Source: JAHWKI01 sp035513575
GTDB taxonomy: Bacteria > Gemmatimonadota > Gemmatimonadetes > Longimicrobiales > RSA9
Length of the DNA stretch: 64,000 bases
NCBI GenBank assembly: GCA_035513575.1
Contig: DATKBW010000040.1
Location: 10,687-74,686 of the forward strand
Reading direction: 5' to 3'
Positions 17,930 through 29,622 of this stretch are shown here, one piece after another. Numbering within the stretch: the stretch's first letter is position 1; each line of letters opens with the position of its first letter. Below the pieces are notes generated by a model. That model worked only from the letters and a program-made list of their open reading frames with translations. It did not search any database and was not told the origin of the DNA. The position numbers were made by a program, and so were the translations under genes.

Positions 17930-20269
17930 ATGTCTCGACGCTTCGTTCTCGGATTCTTCGCCTCTCTGGCGGTCCTCATCATCCCGCTCGTCCTCCTGTC
18001 CCGGACCGCGGAGAAGGACCCCGTCCGGAGCCGGGTCGCGGGGGACGTCGAGGAAGTGGTCGGCGGGCTCGCGGCGGACGAGCTTCCCGCCTTCGCCCGG
18101 GGGTTCCTGGCCACCGACCGCCCCTGGCGGGCGGCGCGCACCATGGACCGTTACCTGGAGCAGACGACGGATCCGCCCGCCGACCACCTCGTCCTGGCGG
18201 CGCGGGCCCACGGCGGCTGGGGCGGTTGGCCGGAGGCGTTGAGGTTGATGCAGGGGATCCCGTCGCTGGAGAGCCACGACAACGGAATCGGGCTGTACCT
18301 CCTCGCCCGCGCCCGTGATGAGCAGGGCGACGCGCGCCGGGCGGTGGAGGCGTACCGGGCGTTCCTGGCCTTTTCCCCCCCGGCAGGTGCCCTCCAGGCC
18401 GAGCGCGAGGCCGCCCGGCTCCGGCTCGGGCTGGCGCTGATCCGCGCAGGGGACGCGCCGGGGGGGCGGGGGGAGCTGGCAGCGCTGGACGTCACCGGCT
18501 CTCCCTGGTTCCAGCTCCTCGAGGCGGAGGCCCTCGCGGCGGCCGGCGACACGGCGGCGGTGGGCCGCGCGGTGTCGGGCTTCGACAGCGGCATGCTGGG
18601 GCTGAGGGGCTGGCGCGCCCGGGTCGAGGCCGCCCGGCGGGCGGGCGACCTGGCCGGGGCGCGGGCGCTGGCCAACCGGGCGCGGGGCTGGGCCGGCACC
18701 GACGATACCCGCGCCGAATTCCTCCTCCTCGCGGGGCGGATCGCCGGCGAGATGGGCGACCGCGCGGCGGCGCGCGACGCGTTCCGCGGCGTCATCGACC
18801 TGAGCGCCGCGGGCGCTCACGCCAGGGAGGCCGGGGCGCTACTGGCCGAAGGGGACATGACCCCGGAAGACCACCTGGCGGTGGCGCGCGTCCAGGCGGC
18901 GCAGGGCCTGCACGACGAGGCCGTGGCCGGGTTCCGGCGCTGGCTGAGCGCGGGCCGCGGGACCGGGTCGCAGCGCGCGGCGGTGCACATGGAGCACGCC
19001 ACCGCGCTCTTCTATGCCGAGCGCTACGATCAGGTCGGGGACGCCCTCGGCCCCATCGCCGGACAGACCCTGGCCCGCCACCTGCTGGCCCGGGCGGAGG
19101 CCCACCGCGGACGCACCGCGGCGGCCGTGAGACTGTACCGGGGGAGCGGGACGGGGTCCGAGGGGCTCTTCCTCGCGGCCGGGACCTATCACGACGCCGG
19201 GGAGCGGGACGAGGCCCGTGCGCTGTACCAGGAGGTGGTCCGCCGCTATCCGGGGAGCGACCGGATGGGGCACGCCCTGATGCGCCTCGCCGGCATGGCT
19301 TACGATGAGGGTGACCACGCGGGGGCGGCCCGCCTCTGGGACCAGTACCGGAGCCGCTACGCCCGCGGCGATCGGGTGCTCCAGGCCACGTACTGGGCGG
19401 GGCGGGCGCGGGCCGAGATGGGCGACTCCGCCGGCGCGGCGGCGCTCTTCCGGGACGTCCTCGGCCGCGAGCGGGACTCGTACTACGCCCTGGTCGCGAG
19501 CGAGAAGCTGGGGCAGCCGTTCTGGCCCCTTCCGATGGAGGCGAGCCCCGCCGGCAGCGCGGAAGCGGACCGGCTCGTGGCGGGCTGGATGCGCGAGCTG
19601 GATCTGCTGCGGGAGGCCGGGTTCGCGGAGGCCGCGGGGGCGCTGGCCAGCGAGATCGCCGGTCGAGCGGGCACGGATCGCCCCACGCGGTACGCCCTGG
19701 CCGAAGCGCTGGCGGAGCGGGGCTACAGCCAGCGGGCGATCCTGCTGGGCATCGGGCTCCAGGGCTCTGGCCCGCCCAACCCGCGTCTCCTCCGGATCCT
19801 CTACCCGTTCCCGTACCGTACGCTGATCACCGAGGAGGCGCGCGACCGGGGGCTGGACCCCTTCATCGCCGCAGCCCTGATCCGGCAGGAGTCCATGTTC
19901 GAGGTGCGGATCACATCGCCCGCGGGGGCCCGGGGGCTCATGCAGATCATGCCGGCGACGGGGGCGCGTGTGGCGGATGCGGCCGGCATGGACCACTGGG
20001 ACGCCGAGCTGCTGTACCACCCCGAGATCAACGTCCACCTCGGCGTCCGCTACGTCGCCCAGCAGATGGAGACCTACGAAGGCTCCCTCCCGTCCGTCTT
20101 CTCCGCCTACAACGCCGGCCCCCACCGGGTCGAGCGCTGGAGCGCGTTCCCCGAGTACGGGGACGACGAGCTGTTCACCGAGCGCATCCCCTTCCGGGAG
20201 ACGCGGGACTATGTGAAGATCCTGACGCGCAACCGCGCGCTGTACGAAGGACTGTACGGGGACAGCTGA
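17930..20269 (+). CDS. slt: Soluble-type lytic murein transglycosylase with TPR-like superhelix
   Basis: 779 residues from ATG 17930; a short upstream in-frame extension is open but adds nothing recognisable. The N-terminal hydrophobic segment (FVLGFFASLAVLIIPLVLL) is a signal or membrane anchor. Residues about 40-600 are Ala-rich helical repeats resembling TPRs, as in the Slt70 ring. The catalytic SLT domain starts near residue 638, with ALIRQES (catalytic Glu654), GARGLMQIMPATG and VFSAYNAGPHRV. It cleaves the glycan strand to 1,6-anhydro-MurNAc products in the periplasm. Confidence 0.93.
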   Translation: MSRRFVLGFFASLAVLIIPLVLLSRTAEKDPVRSRVAGDVEEVVGGLAADELPAFARGFLATDRPWRAARTMDRYLEQTTDPPADHLVLAARAHGGWGGWPEALRLMQGIPSLESHDNGIGLYLLARARDEQGDARRAVEAYRAFLAFSPPAGALQAEREAARLRLGLALIRAGDAPGGRGELAALDVTGSPWFQLLEAEALAAAGDTAAVGRAVSGFDSGMLGLRGWRARVEAARRAGDLAGARALANRARGWAGTDDTRAEFLLLAGRIAGEMGDRAAARDAFRGVIDLSAAGAHAREAGALLAEGDMTPEDHLAVARVQAAQGLHDEAVAGFRRWLSAGRGTGSQRAAVHMEHATALFYAERYDQVGDALGPIAGQTLARHLLARAEAHRGRTAAAVRLYRGSGTGSEGLFLAAGTYHDAGERDEARALYQEVVRRYPGSDRMGHALMRLAGMAYDEGDHAGAARLWDQYRSRYARGDRVLQATYWAGRARAEMGDSAGAAALFRDVLGRERDSYYALVASEKLGQPFWPLPMEASPAGSAEADRLVAGWMRELDLLREAGFAEAAGALASEIAGRAGTDRPTRYALAEALAERGYSQRAILLGIGLQGSGPPNPRLLRILYPFPYRTLITEEARDRGLDPFIAAALIRQESMFEVRITSPAGARGLMQIMPATGARVADAAGMDHWDAELLYHPEINVHLGVRYVAQQMETYEGSLPSVFSAYNAGPHRVERWSAFPEYGDDELFTERIPFRETRDYVKILTRNRALYEGLYGDS

Positions 20270-20303
20270 GACGCCGGATCTTCCACCCTTCCCGGTGAGG
20301 GGC

Positions 20304-22700
<2,397 letters not shown>

Positions 22701-22786
22701 GCCTCTCCCTCGTTCCGCTCGACCCCGGTCGCGCCCCGCCGGGGGAACCAAGGTAACCCGGGTGCCCGGCGGCGGGGAGTGACGAA

Positions 22787-22960
22787 TCAATCCACGACGA
22801 ACCGCGGCCCTTCGCCGACTCGCAGCGTGACGATCGTCACCTCCGGCAGCGCGCCGATGCGGAACGGCAGCCCCCAGTAGTTCGTTCCCGGGTTGATGTA
22901 GAGGAGTGATGCCCCCCTCCGGTGGACGCCCATGGCGTGCTCCAGGAAGACCGAGGGGCT
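22787..22960 (-). pseudogene. C-terminal fragment of a metallophosphoesterase
   Basis: A minus-strand frame ends in SVFLEH, GASLLYINPGTNYWG and PFRIGALPEVTIVTL, the characteristic C-terminus of YaeI-type calcineurin-like phosphoesterases. Upstream of about 22960 the frame has no similarity, and none of the metal-binding motifs (DxH, GNHD, GHxH) are present. A 48-codon piece from ATG 22933 could still be translated but would have no active site. It lies between glnS and the gene at 23044 and is best read as a deletion remnant. Confidence 0.6.
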
Positions 22961-23043
22961 GCGTCGACGCTTCCGGCGCGGCGCCGTCGGAGGGGGGCCC
23001 GGGTCGTGCGTCGGCGGAAGATGACGACCCGGGGAAGTGGGTG

Positions 23044-23643
23044 CTACCGCGCGCGTCGTCTCCGGGCCAGCCAGGCGCCGGACGGCACTGCCAGGAGGAG
23101 GAACAGGGCGACCCCCGCGCCGGCCGCCAGCCGGGCGGAGCTCGCCGCGGCGTCCATGGCGGACGCGGTGCGCAACAGCATCTCGACCTCGTCCGCCGTC
23201 GGGGCCCGCGGCACGACCCAGCGCCCGTTCTCCACCGTCCGATGCGGCACCTGCACCGCGAGGATCTCGCCGTGCTGGTTCATGGCGACGAGGGCGGTCG
23301 CGCCATCCGAGCCCGACCCGCGCGTGACGGTGACCACGGAGGCCCCCGTGCCGGGCAGCGCACCGCGGATCGCGTACACGCCCGGCCGGGAGGTCTCCCG
23401 GACCCGCAGCGCGACCGTGACGCGGCGCCCGTCCACGGTGGCGAGGGCCCGGGCGCTGATCTCCGCGCCGACGGCGCTCTCGTGGTGATAGGTCCGGACC
23501 ACCATCAGGGCGCCCCGGGTCTCCGGGTCGTGGGGGTTGGCGGGGTACTCGATGGCGATCCACGGCGGGCCGGCCGCGGCCATGAGCGTGGCGGCCGACG
23601 CGAGGGTCAGGAGGAGCATGGTGCTCCGGCGGAACATCGACAT
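23044..23643 (-). CDS. Hypothetical secreted protein with C-terminal membrane anchor
   Basis: 199 residues. An N-terminal signal peptide (about 1-24) is followed by a beta-rich domain containing WIAIEYPANPHDPETRGALMV, and a C-terminal membrane helix (about 168-192) ends in an Arg-rich tail. This topology places the domain outside the cytoplasm, held by the C-terminal helix. The central segment resembles carboxypeptidase-regulatory or Ig-like folds only loosely. It sits between the metallophosphoesterase fragment and the DUF4097 operon on the same strand, about 107 bases from the latter. Function unknown. Confidence 0.65.
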   Translation of the reverse strand: MSMFRRSTMLLLTLASAATLMAAAGPPWIAIEYPANPHDPETRGALMVVRTYHHESAVGAEISARALATVDGRRVTVALRVRETSRPGVYAIRGALPGTGASVVTVTRGSGSDGATALVAMNQHGEILAVQVPHRTVENGRWVVPRAPTADEVEMLLRTASAMDAAASSARLAAGAGVALFLLLAVPSGAWLARRRRAR

Positions 23644-23750
23644 GGAGGTCTGGCTCCTGTCAGAGGGTGCGATCGGAGCGGGACCGGCACGGCCGCGCTC
23701 CCGTTCGTCCCTGAGACGGCCGGGGGTCCGTGGGAGTTTGGACCGGCGCG

Positions 23751-24629
23751 TCAGCCGTCGTCACCGGGCCTCACGATGATGGCCCCGCTGAACGTCCGGA
23801 TGGTGACCTCCGCGCCGCCCTGGCCGCTGGTGAACGAGAGCTCCCGCCCCCGCAGGCCGGTCGTCTTCCGGGCCACTCCCCCCGTGAGCCGGTTCCGCAG
23901 CTCGCCTTCGAGGGTCGACACCAGGAAGTCGGCGTCGGTGCCGGCCGGGAGCACGAGATCCACCGGCCCGTCGTGGCTGTTCACGACCAGCGTGCTCCCC
24001 GCCGACAGCGCCGTTCGCACCTGCACGGTCCCGCTCACGGTCTCGACGAGGGCGCGCCGGAGAGGCATCGTCGTCGCCACGTCTACCCGGCCGTTCACGC
24101 TGGACAGCGTCAGGTCGGGCCCGCCGCCCCGCACCTGGATCCCCCCCGCCCCCGTCCGGATGCGGGCGACCCGGGGCTCCCCCTCCAGAGCGATGGCGCC
24201 GCCCATCGACTCCGCGTGCAACGAGCGCGGGCTCCCCACCACGCGGATCTCCCCCGTCACCGAGAAAAGGTCCAGCGGACCCTGGATCCCCGTCACGTCA
24301 ATGGCGCCCCCCGCCGTCTTGACCCACAGGCTGGCGCCGCGGGGCAGGAACACCTCGACATCCGCCGGGCCCCCGTCCTCCACACCCATCTTCCCGCCGT
24401 CCCCCTGACGCGTGACGCTCAGGTAGAAGCCGCGGCGGCCCTCGGACGTGAGCCGCGCCACCACCCGCACGCTGTCCCGGTCCCAGGCCCGCGCCCGCAC
24501 CGTCCCCTCCATCACCGTCACGCGGAACGCCCCGTCCCGGGTGAACGGCGCCGTCCGCTCGATGACCTCCTGCCCGGCGAGGGGCGAGGCGAGCAGCAGC
24601 GCGCCCCACACGGCCATGGACATCCTCAT
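23751..24629 (-). CDS. DUF4097 family beta-strand repeat protein
   Basis: 292 residues with a signal peptide (MRMSMAVWGALLLASPLAGQ) and a long series of short beta strands with recurrent G-x-I/V-x-V patterns, for example GAIDVTG, GEIRVVGS, GGIQVRG and GRVDVAT. This forms the right-handed beta-solenoid of DUF4097 putative adhesins. In this phylum such proteins often follow an ECF sigma and anti-sigma gene, as here, where the start overlaps the anti-sigma stop by four bases after an AGGAGG site. It is probably an envelope protein whose expression or sensing is tied to that sigma factor; its role is not established. Confidence 0.85.
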   Translation of the reverse strand: MRMSMAVWGALLLASPLAGQEVIERTAPFTRDGAFRVTVMEGTVRARAWDRDSVRVVARLTSEGRRGFYLSVTRQGDGGKMGVEDGGPADVEVFLPRGASLWVKTAGGAIDVTGIQGPLDLFSVTGEIRVVGSPRSLHAESMGGAIALEGEPRVARIRTGAGGIQVRGGGPDLTLSSVNGRVDVATTMPLRRALVETVSGTVQVRTALSAGSTLVVNSHDGPVDLVLPAGTDADFLVSTLEGELRNRLTGGVARKTTGLRGRELSFTSGQGGAEVTIRTFSGAIIVRPGDDG

Positions 24630-25327
24630 GTCGCCTCCTCGTGCTTCGCCGCGAGCGCCGCGGCCTGACGGAACACTTCGAGTCGCTGGCGGTGCGCCGC
24701 GAGCACCAGCTCCCGCAACACCGGCGAGGACGGGTCCTCCAGCAGCGCCGACCGTGACTCCGCCAGCGCCCGCTCCACCACCGCCACGTTCGTCCGCACC
24801 AGCCGCGCGGTCGCCGGCTCCAGCGTCGCCGTCGCCGCGTCCACCGCGCTCCTCATCTCGTCCGCCGCGCGGGCGTACTCCCCGTCGAGGAAGAGGATGG
24901 TGGCCTCGGCGTCGCCCGCCGTGGCCTCGCCCGCCGCGGCCGCGATCGGCGGCCCCGCAGCGGCCGTTTCCTCCGACAGCCCGCGGACCAGCACCACCGT
25001 GAGCAATCCGGCCGCAAGGATGACCGCCGCCGCGGCGGCCAGGCCGCGCCCCCCGAGGCCGGCACCGCCGGGCACGCGGTCGTCGCGCCGTCCCGCCCCC
25101 GCGCGGCGCGCCAGCTCGGCCCGGATCCCGGGACGCAGGTCCGCCCCCGGATCCAGCGATCGGGGCAGCGCGCCGGCTTCCGCCCGGAGCGCCCGCAGCG
25201 CGCCGGCCTCGGCGGCGCACTCGCCGCACACCGCCAGGTGGCCCGCGACGGCCTCCTCCGCCGCGGGCTCGAGGAGTCCATCGACGTAGTCGTCCAGGCG
25301 GTCGGGCGGGACATGGCTTCCCATCAT
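24626..25327 (-). CDS. Zinc-finger anti-sigma factor, membrane-anchored
   Basis: 233 residues. The N-terminal zinc-binding anti-sigma domain has His30, Cys34 and Cys37 (HLAVCGEC). One membrane helix follows near residues 95-115 (LAAAAAVILAAGLLTVVLV), then a helical extracytoplasmic region. It should bind and hold the ECF sigma factor encoded immediately upstream, releasing it on an envelope signal. Gene starts and stops overlap by four bases on both sides, making a three-gene unit: sigma, anti-sigma, DUF4097. Confidence 0.88.
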   Translation of the reverse strand: MMGSHVPPDRLDDYVDGLLEPAAEEAVAGHLAVCGECAAEAGALRALRAEAGALPRSLDPGADLRPGIRAELARRAGAGRRDDRVPGGAGLGGRGLAAAAAVILAAGLLTVVLVRGLSEETAAAGPPIAAAAGEATAGDAEATILFLDGEYARAADEMRSAVDAATATLEPATARLVRTNVAVVERALAESRSALLEDPSSPVLRELVLAAHRQRLEVFRQAAALAAKHEEAT

Positions 25328-25920
25328 CGCTCCAGCATCTCCCTCACCAGGGTTCGAGCCCGGTGGATCTGCGCTTTCACCGTTCCGAGCGCCACGCCCA
25401 TGAGCGCGGCGATCTCCTCGTACGAGTGTCCTTCCACGTCCCGCAGCACCAGCGCTTCCCGCGCCCGCTCCGGGAGCGCCGCGATGGCCCGCTCCAGGTC
25501 GATCCGCAACTCCGGCCGCTGCCGCGCCGTTTCCGGGATCGCCTGTCCGGCCTCCTCCGGGACCAGGCGGCGCCACCACCGGCTCCTGCGCCGCCCGCTC
25601 TCCAGCGCCACGTTCACGGCAATGCGGTGGAGCCACGACGAGAGCCGGCTGCCGCCGCGGTACGTGTCCAGACGCTCCCACGCGCGCACGAACGCCTCCT
25701 GCGTCAGCCGCCGCGCTTTCGCCTCGTCCCCGCACAGGCGCAAGGTCACCGCGTAGACCCGTCCGACGTTCGCCTCGTAAAAGATGTCGAACGCCCGGTC
25801 GTCCCCCGCGCGGATCCGCCGCGCCAGGTCCAGGTCGTCTCCCGCCCCGGCCGCTCCCGCGCCGAGCGTCTCCGCGTCCACGCGGGCTCCTGTGCTGGCG
25901 ATGAGAGTGCGCTCCTTCAT
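25324..25920 (-). CDS. ECF-family RNA polymerase sigma factor
   Basis: 198 residues. Region 2 includes AFDIFYEANVGRVYAVTLRLCG and AFVRAWERLDTY. Region 4 holds LPERAREALVLRDVEGHSY and AALMGVALGTVKAQIHRAR, the helix-turn-helix that reads the -35 element. It directs transcription of its own regulon, likely including this operon. No clear ECF-type promoter was found in the 128-base divergent spacer to the P-type ATPase gene. The start at ATG 25920 begins with MKERTL; an upstream extension is open but resembles nothing. Confidence 0.93.
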   Translation of the reverse strand: MKERTLIASTGARVDAETLGAGAAGAGDDLDLARRIRAGDDRAFDIFYEANVGRVYAVTLRLCGDEAKARRLTQEAFVRAWERLDTYRGGSRLSSWLHRIAVNVALESGRRRSRWWRRLVPEEAGQAIPETARQRPELRIDLERAIAALPERAREALVLRDVEGHSYEEIAALMGVALGTVKAQIHRARTLVREMLER

Positions 25921-26048
25921 GCGGGCCGGTCGTGCTCGCCGGAGATGGGACGGTCGGGCAGCGCGTTCGGTTTGAAGGTACTGCGCCGGACGCGTGCGGC
26001 GGAGGGCCGCACTGGACCGTGGGGACCTCCCTGCCGCATCATCCACCG

Positions 26049-28151
26049 ATGAAGACCATCGACCTTCCGGTCCGGGGCATGGATTGCGCCTCCTGCGCGG
26101 CGCACGTGCGGGACGCGCTGGAGGGGGTCGAGGGCGTCGAGTCCGCCGACGTCCTCGTGGCGGCGGAGAAGGCGATCGTCACCTACGACGAGGCCCGCGC
26201 CGACCTGGCTCGGCTCGCCGACGCCGTGGCCGCCGCGGGGTATTCGGTCCCCGCCGACGCGCTGCCCGGGTCCGATGGCGCGGCCGGGCTGGCGGCCCGG
26301 CAGGCCGGGGCGCAGGCCTTCGGCCGCGGGGCGCTGGGCGTCACCGGCCTCGCGTTCGGCGCGGTCCTCCTGGTGGTGGTGGCGGGCGAATGGCTCGGGC
26401 TCTTCGAGGCGGCCACCCACCGGATCCCGTTCGCCGTCGGCGTGGTCATCGTCGCGCTGGTGGGCTGGCCGGCGTTCGTCGGCGTGGTCCGGGCGGCGCT
26501 GCGCCGCCGCGTGATCTCCCATACCCTCATGATGGTGGGCGTCCTGGCCGCGCTCGTGGTGGGCCAGTGGGTCACGGCGGCGGTGGTCGCCTTCTTCATG
26601 CGCGTCGGCGACTTCGTCGAGGGATTCACCCTGGGGAAGGGGCGCCGCGCCCTCCGCGACCTGGCGGCCCTCGCCCCCGCCACGGCGCGGGTGGAGCGGG
26701 GGGGCCGAGCGGAGGAGGTCCCGGTGGCCGAGGTCCGGGCCGGCGACGTCGTCGTGGTCCGGCCGGGGGAGCGGATCCCGGTGGACGGCGTCGTCGTGGA
26801 CGGCGGGGCGTCCATCGAGCAGGCGGCCATCACGGGTGAGGCGATGCCGGTGGACGCCGGCCCCGGGACGGAGGTCTTCGCCGCCACCATCGTTCGCGGC
26901 GGCGCGCTCCGGGTCCGGACTCGGCGGGTGGGCTCCGACGCGACGTTCGGCCGGATCCTCCGCATGGTGGAGGACGCCGAGGCGAACCGCGGGCGGGTGC
27001 AGAGCTTTGCCGACCGGTTCTCCGGCTGGTACCTCCCCGTGGTCGGCGGGATCGCGCTGCTCACGTTCCTCATCCGGCGGGACCCCCTGGCGACTGCGGC
27101 GGTCCTGGTCGTCGCCTGCTCGTGCGCGTTCGCCATCGCCACTCCCGTGGCCATGCTCGCCACCATCGGCGCGGCGGCCCGGCGCGGGCTGCTGATCAAG
27201 GGCGGGGCGGCCATCGAGGCGCTGGCCCGCGCCGACGTCATCCTGGTGGACAAGACCGGGACGTTCACCATCGGCCGCCCCGGCGTCCACGACGTGATCT
27301 CCCTCGACGGCTCCGGCCCGGATGAGGTCCTCCGGCTCGCGGCGTCCGCGGAGCGGGACTCGGAGCACCCGCTGGCCGCGGCGATCCGGGGCGAGGCCTC
27401 GCGACGGGGGATCGCGCTCGAGAGCCCGCTGGAGTTCCGGTCGCTCGAGGGGAGCGGCGTCGTCGCGACGGTGGCGGGCGCGGCGGTCGTGGTCGGCAGC
27501 GCCCGGGCGCTGGGGCTGGACACGCTTCCGCCCGAGGCCGCCCACCTCGCCGAGGAGGGCGCCACCACCGCCTTCGTCTCCCGCGGTGGCGAGCTGGTGG
27601 GGGTGATCGGGCTGCGGGACGAGGTCCGGCCCGAGGTCCCCGCGGCGGTGGCGGCGCTCCGGGAGATGGGCTTCGATTCCATCGAGCTCCTCACCGGGGA
27701 CAACGAAGCGGCCGCGGCGCCGGTGGCCCGGGCGCTGGGTATCTCCTTCCGCGCGGGGCTGCTCCCCGAGGACAAGATCCAGGTGGTGGAGGCGCACCGG
27801 GCGAAGGGGCGGACCGTGGTCATGATCGGCGACGGGGTGAACGACGCCCCGGCCCTCGCCCGCGCCGATGTCGGCATCGCCATGGGCGCGGCGGGGAGCG
27901 ACCTGGCCCTGGAGGTGGCGCACGTCGCCCTCATGCGCGACGACTGGAGCCTGGTCCCCGACGCGTTCCGCACCGCCCGCAGGACCATGCGCGTGGTGAA
28001 GGGCAACTTCGGGCTGACCGGGATCTACAACGTCGTGGGGCTCGCGCTGGCGGCCGTGGGCATCCTCCCGCCCATCCTCGCCGCGGCCGCGCAGTCGGTG
28101 CCCGACCTGGGGATCCTCGGCAACTCCGCGCGGCTGCTCCGGAGCCGCTGA
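26049..28151 (+). CDS. Heavy-metal translocating P-type ATPase (P1B) with CSC motif
   Basis: 700 residues. The N-terminal HMA domain has GMDCASCA (Cys13, Cys16). The TGEAMPV actuator loop, phosphorylation site DKTGTF (Asp401), SEHPLA and GDGVNDAPALARADVGIAMG are all in order. The membrane metal-site motif, normally CPC or a variant such as SPC or TPC, reads CSC here (Cys357-Ser358-Cys359). The HMA domain and paired cysteines suggest a soft or transition metal such as Zn, Cd or Cu, but the altered motif leaves specificity open. No metal-responsive regulator lies next to it. Confidence 0.92.
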   Translation: MKTIDLPVRGMDCASCAAHVRDALEGVEGVESADVLVAAEKAIVTYDEARADLARLADAVAAAGYSVPADALPGSDGAAGLAARQAGAQAFGRGALGVTGLAFGAVLLVVVAGEWLGLFEAATHRIPFAVGVVIVALVGWPAFVGVVRAALRRRVISHTLMMVGVLAALVVGQWVTAAVVAFFMRVGDFVEGFTLGKGRRALRDLAALAPATARVERGGRAEEVPVAEVRAGDVVVVRPGERIPVDGVVVDGGASIEQAAITGEAMPVDAGPGTEVFAATIVRGGALRVRTRRVGSDATFGRILRMVEDAEANRGRVQSFADRFSGWYLPVVGGIALLTFLIRRDPLATAAVLVVACSCAFAIATPVAMLATIGAAARRGLLIKGGAAIEALARADVILVDKTGTFTIGRPGVHDVISLDGSGPDEVLRLAASAERDSEHPLAAAIRGEASRRGIALESPLEFRSLEGSGVVATVAGAAVVVGSARALGLDTLPPEAAHLAEEGATTAFVSRGGELVGVIGLRDEVRPEVPAAVAALREMGFDSIELLTGDNEAAAAPVARALGISFRAGLLPEDKIQVVEAHRAKGRTVVMIGDGVNDAPALARADVGIAMGAAGSDLALEVAHVALMRDDWSLVPDAFRTARRTMRVVKGNFGLTGIYNVVGLALAAVGILPPILAAAAQSVPDLGILGNSARLLRSR

Positions 28152-28170
28152 GGACCGGGCCGCTCCTCGC

Positions 28171-29388
28171 TCACACCGGGAGGGCGGCCGGCTGGCTCAG
28201 GACCTCCTGGATGGACGGGAGCGTCTCGGCGAGCTGGTCGCGCGTGATGACCAGCGGCGGCGCGAAGCGCACCACCTGATCGTGGGTCTCCTTCGCCAGG
28301 ATTCCCCGCTCCTTGAGCGCTTCGCAATAGGGGCGCGCGGCCCCCGCGTCGTCACGGATGACGACGCCGATCAGCAGCCCGCGCCCCCGCACCTCCGCGA
28401 CCACGGGGGAGTCCATCGCCCGCAGCTCCTCCATGAACCACGCGCCCAGCTCGGCGGCGTTCTCCGCCAGCCGCTGGTCCACGATCACGTCGAGCGCCGC
28501 CAGTCCCACGGCGGCGGCCAGGGGGTTCCCGCCGAACGTGGAGCCGTGGCTGCCGGGCGTGAACACGTCCATGACCGCGGCGTCCGCCAGCATCGCGGAG
28601 ACGGGATACAGCCCCCCGCCCAGCGCCTTGCCGACAATCACGACGTCCGGCCGCACACCCTCCCACTCCGACGCCAGGAGACGACCCGTCCGCCCCAGCC
28701 CGGTCTGGATCTCATCGGCCACCAGGAGCGCGCCGTGGTCCCGGCAGAGCGCCGCGGCTCCCTGGAGGAACCCCTCCGGTGGCACCACCACCCCGGCCTC
28801 GCCCTGGATCGGCTCCACGAGCACCCCCACCGTCCGGCGCGACATCGCCGACCGGAGCGCCTCGAGGTCGCCATACGGCACGACGCGGAACCCGGGGGTG
28901 AACGGGCCGAACCCCTCGCGGTAGAGCGCCTCTGTGCTGAAGCTGATGATGGTCGTGGTCCGGCCGTGGAAGTTCCCCTCGAAGACGATGATCTCGCCCT
29001 CGCCATCGGGCACGCCTTTCACATCCCTGCCCCACTTCCGCACGGCCTTGACGGCCGTCTCCACCGCCTCCGCCCCGGAGTTCATGGGGAGCGCCTTCTC
29101 GTACCCCGTCAGCTCGCACAGCCGCTTCAGGAACGGCCCCATCCGGTCGTTGTGGAAGGCCCGTGACGTGAGGGCGAGGCGCTGCGCCTGATCCATCAGC
29201 GCGCTCACGATCCGGGGGTGGTTGTGGCCCTGGTTCAGCGCCGAGTACGCCGACAGCATGTCCACGTACCGATGCCCCTCCACGTCCCACACGTAGATGC
29301 CCTCCCCTCGCGTCAGCACCACCGGGAGGGGGTGGTAGTTGTGGGCGCTGTAGCGCTCGACTTCCGTGATGTGGTCCCGCGTCTTCAT
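28171..29388 (-). CDS. rocD: Ornithine--oxo-acid aminotransferase
   Basis: 405 residues, standard for class III PLP transaminases. Landmarks are MLSAYSALNQGHNHPRIV, ALPMNSGAEAVETAVKAVR, VLVEPIQGEAG, VADEIQTGLGRTG (PLP-contacting Asp) and VGKALGGGLYPVS with the PLP lysine at residue 254. The N-terminal ERYSAHNYHPLPVVL is characteristic of ornithine delta-aminotransferase, which converts ornithine and 2-oxoglutarate to glutamate semialdehyde and glutamate. It converges with the P-type ATPase gene with 19 bases between them. No other arginine-pathway gene is adjacent. Confidence 0.92.
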   Translation of the reverse strand: MKTRDHITEVERYSAHNYHPLPVVLTRGEGIYVWDVEGHRYVDMLSAYSALNQGHNHPRIVSALMDQAQRLALTSRAFHNDRMGPFLKRLCELTGYEKALPMNSGAEAVETAVKAVRKWGRDVKGVPDGEGEIIVFEGNFHGRTTTIISFSTEALYREGFGPFTPGFRVVPYGDLEALRSAMSRRTVGVLVEPIQGEAGVVVPPEGFLQGAAALCRDHGALLVADEIQTGLGRTGRLLASEWEGVRPDVVIVGKALGGGLYPVSAMLADAAVMDVFTPGSHGSTFGGNPLAAAVGLAALDVIVDQRLAENAAELGAWFMEELRAMDSPVVAEVRGRGLLIGVVIRDDAGAARPYCEALKERGILAKETHDQVVRFAPPLVITRDQLAETLPSIQEVLSQPAALPV

Positions 29389-29528
29389 GAGTGCCGTCCG
29401 GGAGACGTGTGTGATATCAGTCCATCCACAAACCTCCGCCAACCGGCGTCTCCGCGCAATCCGTGGGGCCCGTGGGCGGGACGCAGCGAGCGCTCCGACA
29501 GGGTCCCGTGTTCGCGGCACGGAGATGC

Positions 29529-29558
29529 TTGCGATTCCGGCGCGGGCGGTGCTATCCT
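29529..29558 (+). promoter_or_regulatory. Sigma-70-like promoter candidate
   Basis: TTGCGA at 29529-29534 and TATCCT at 29553-29558 are separated by 18 bases and lie about 65 bases before the membrane protein start, in the divergent spacer from rocD. It is the best sigma-70-type match I saw and would drive the 29623-34579 operon. Confidence 0.4.
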
Positions 29559-29622
29559 CGCAGACCCTCCCCACACCATTCAACGCACCCCTTTTCCGGG
29601 ATATCCAGTGACCCATCCGAAG

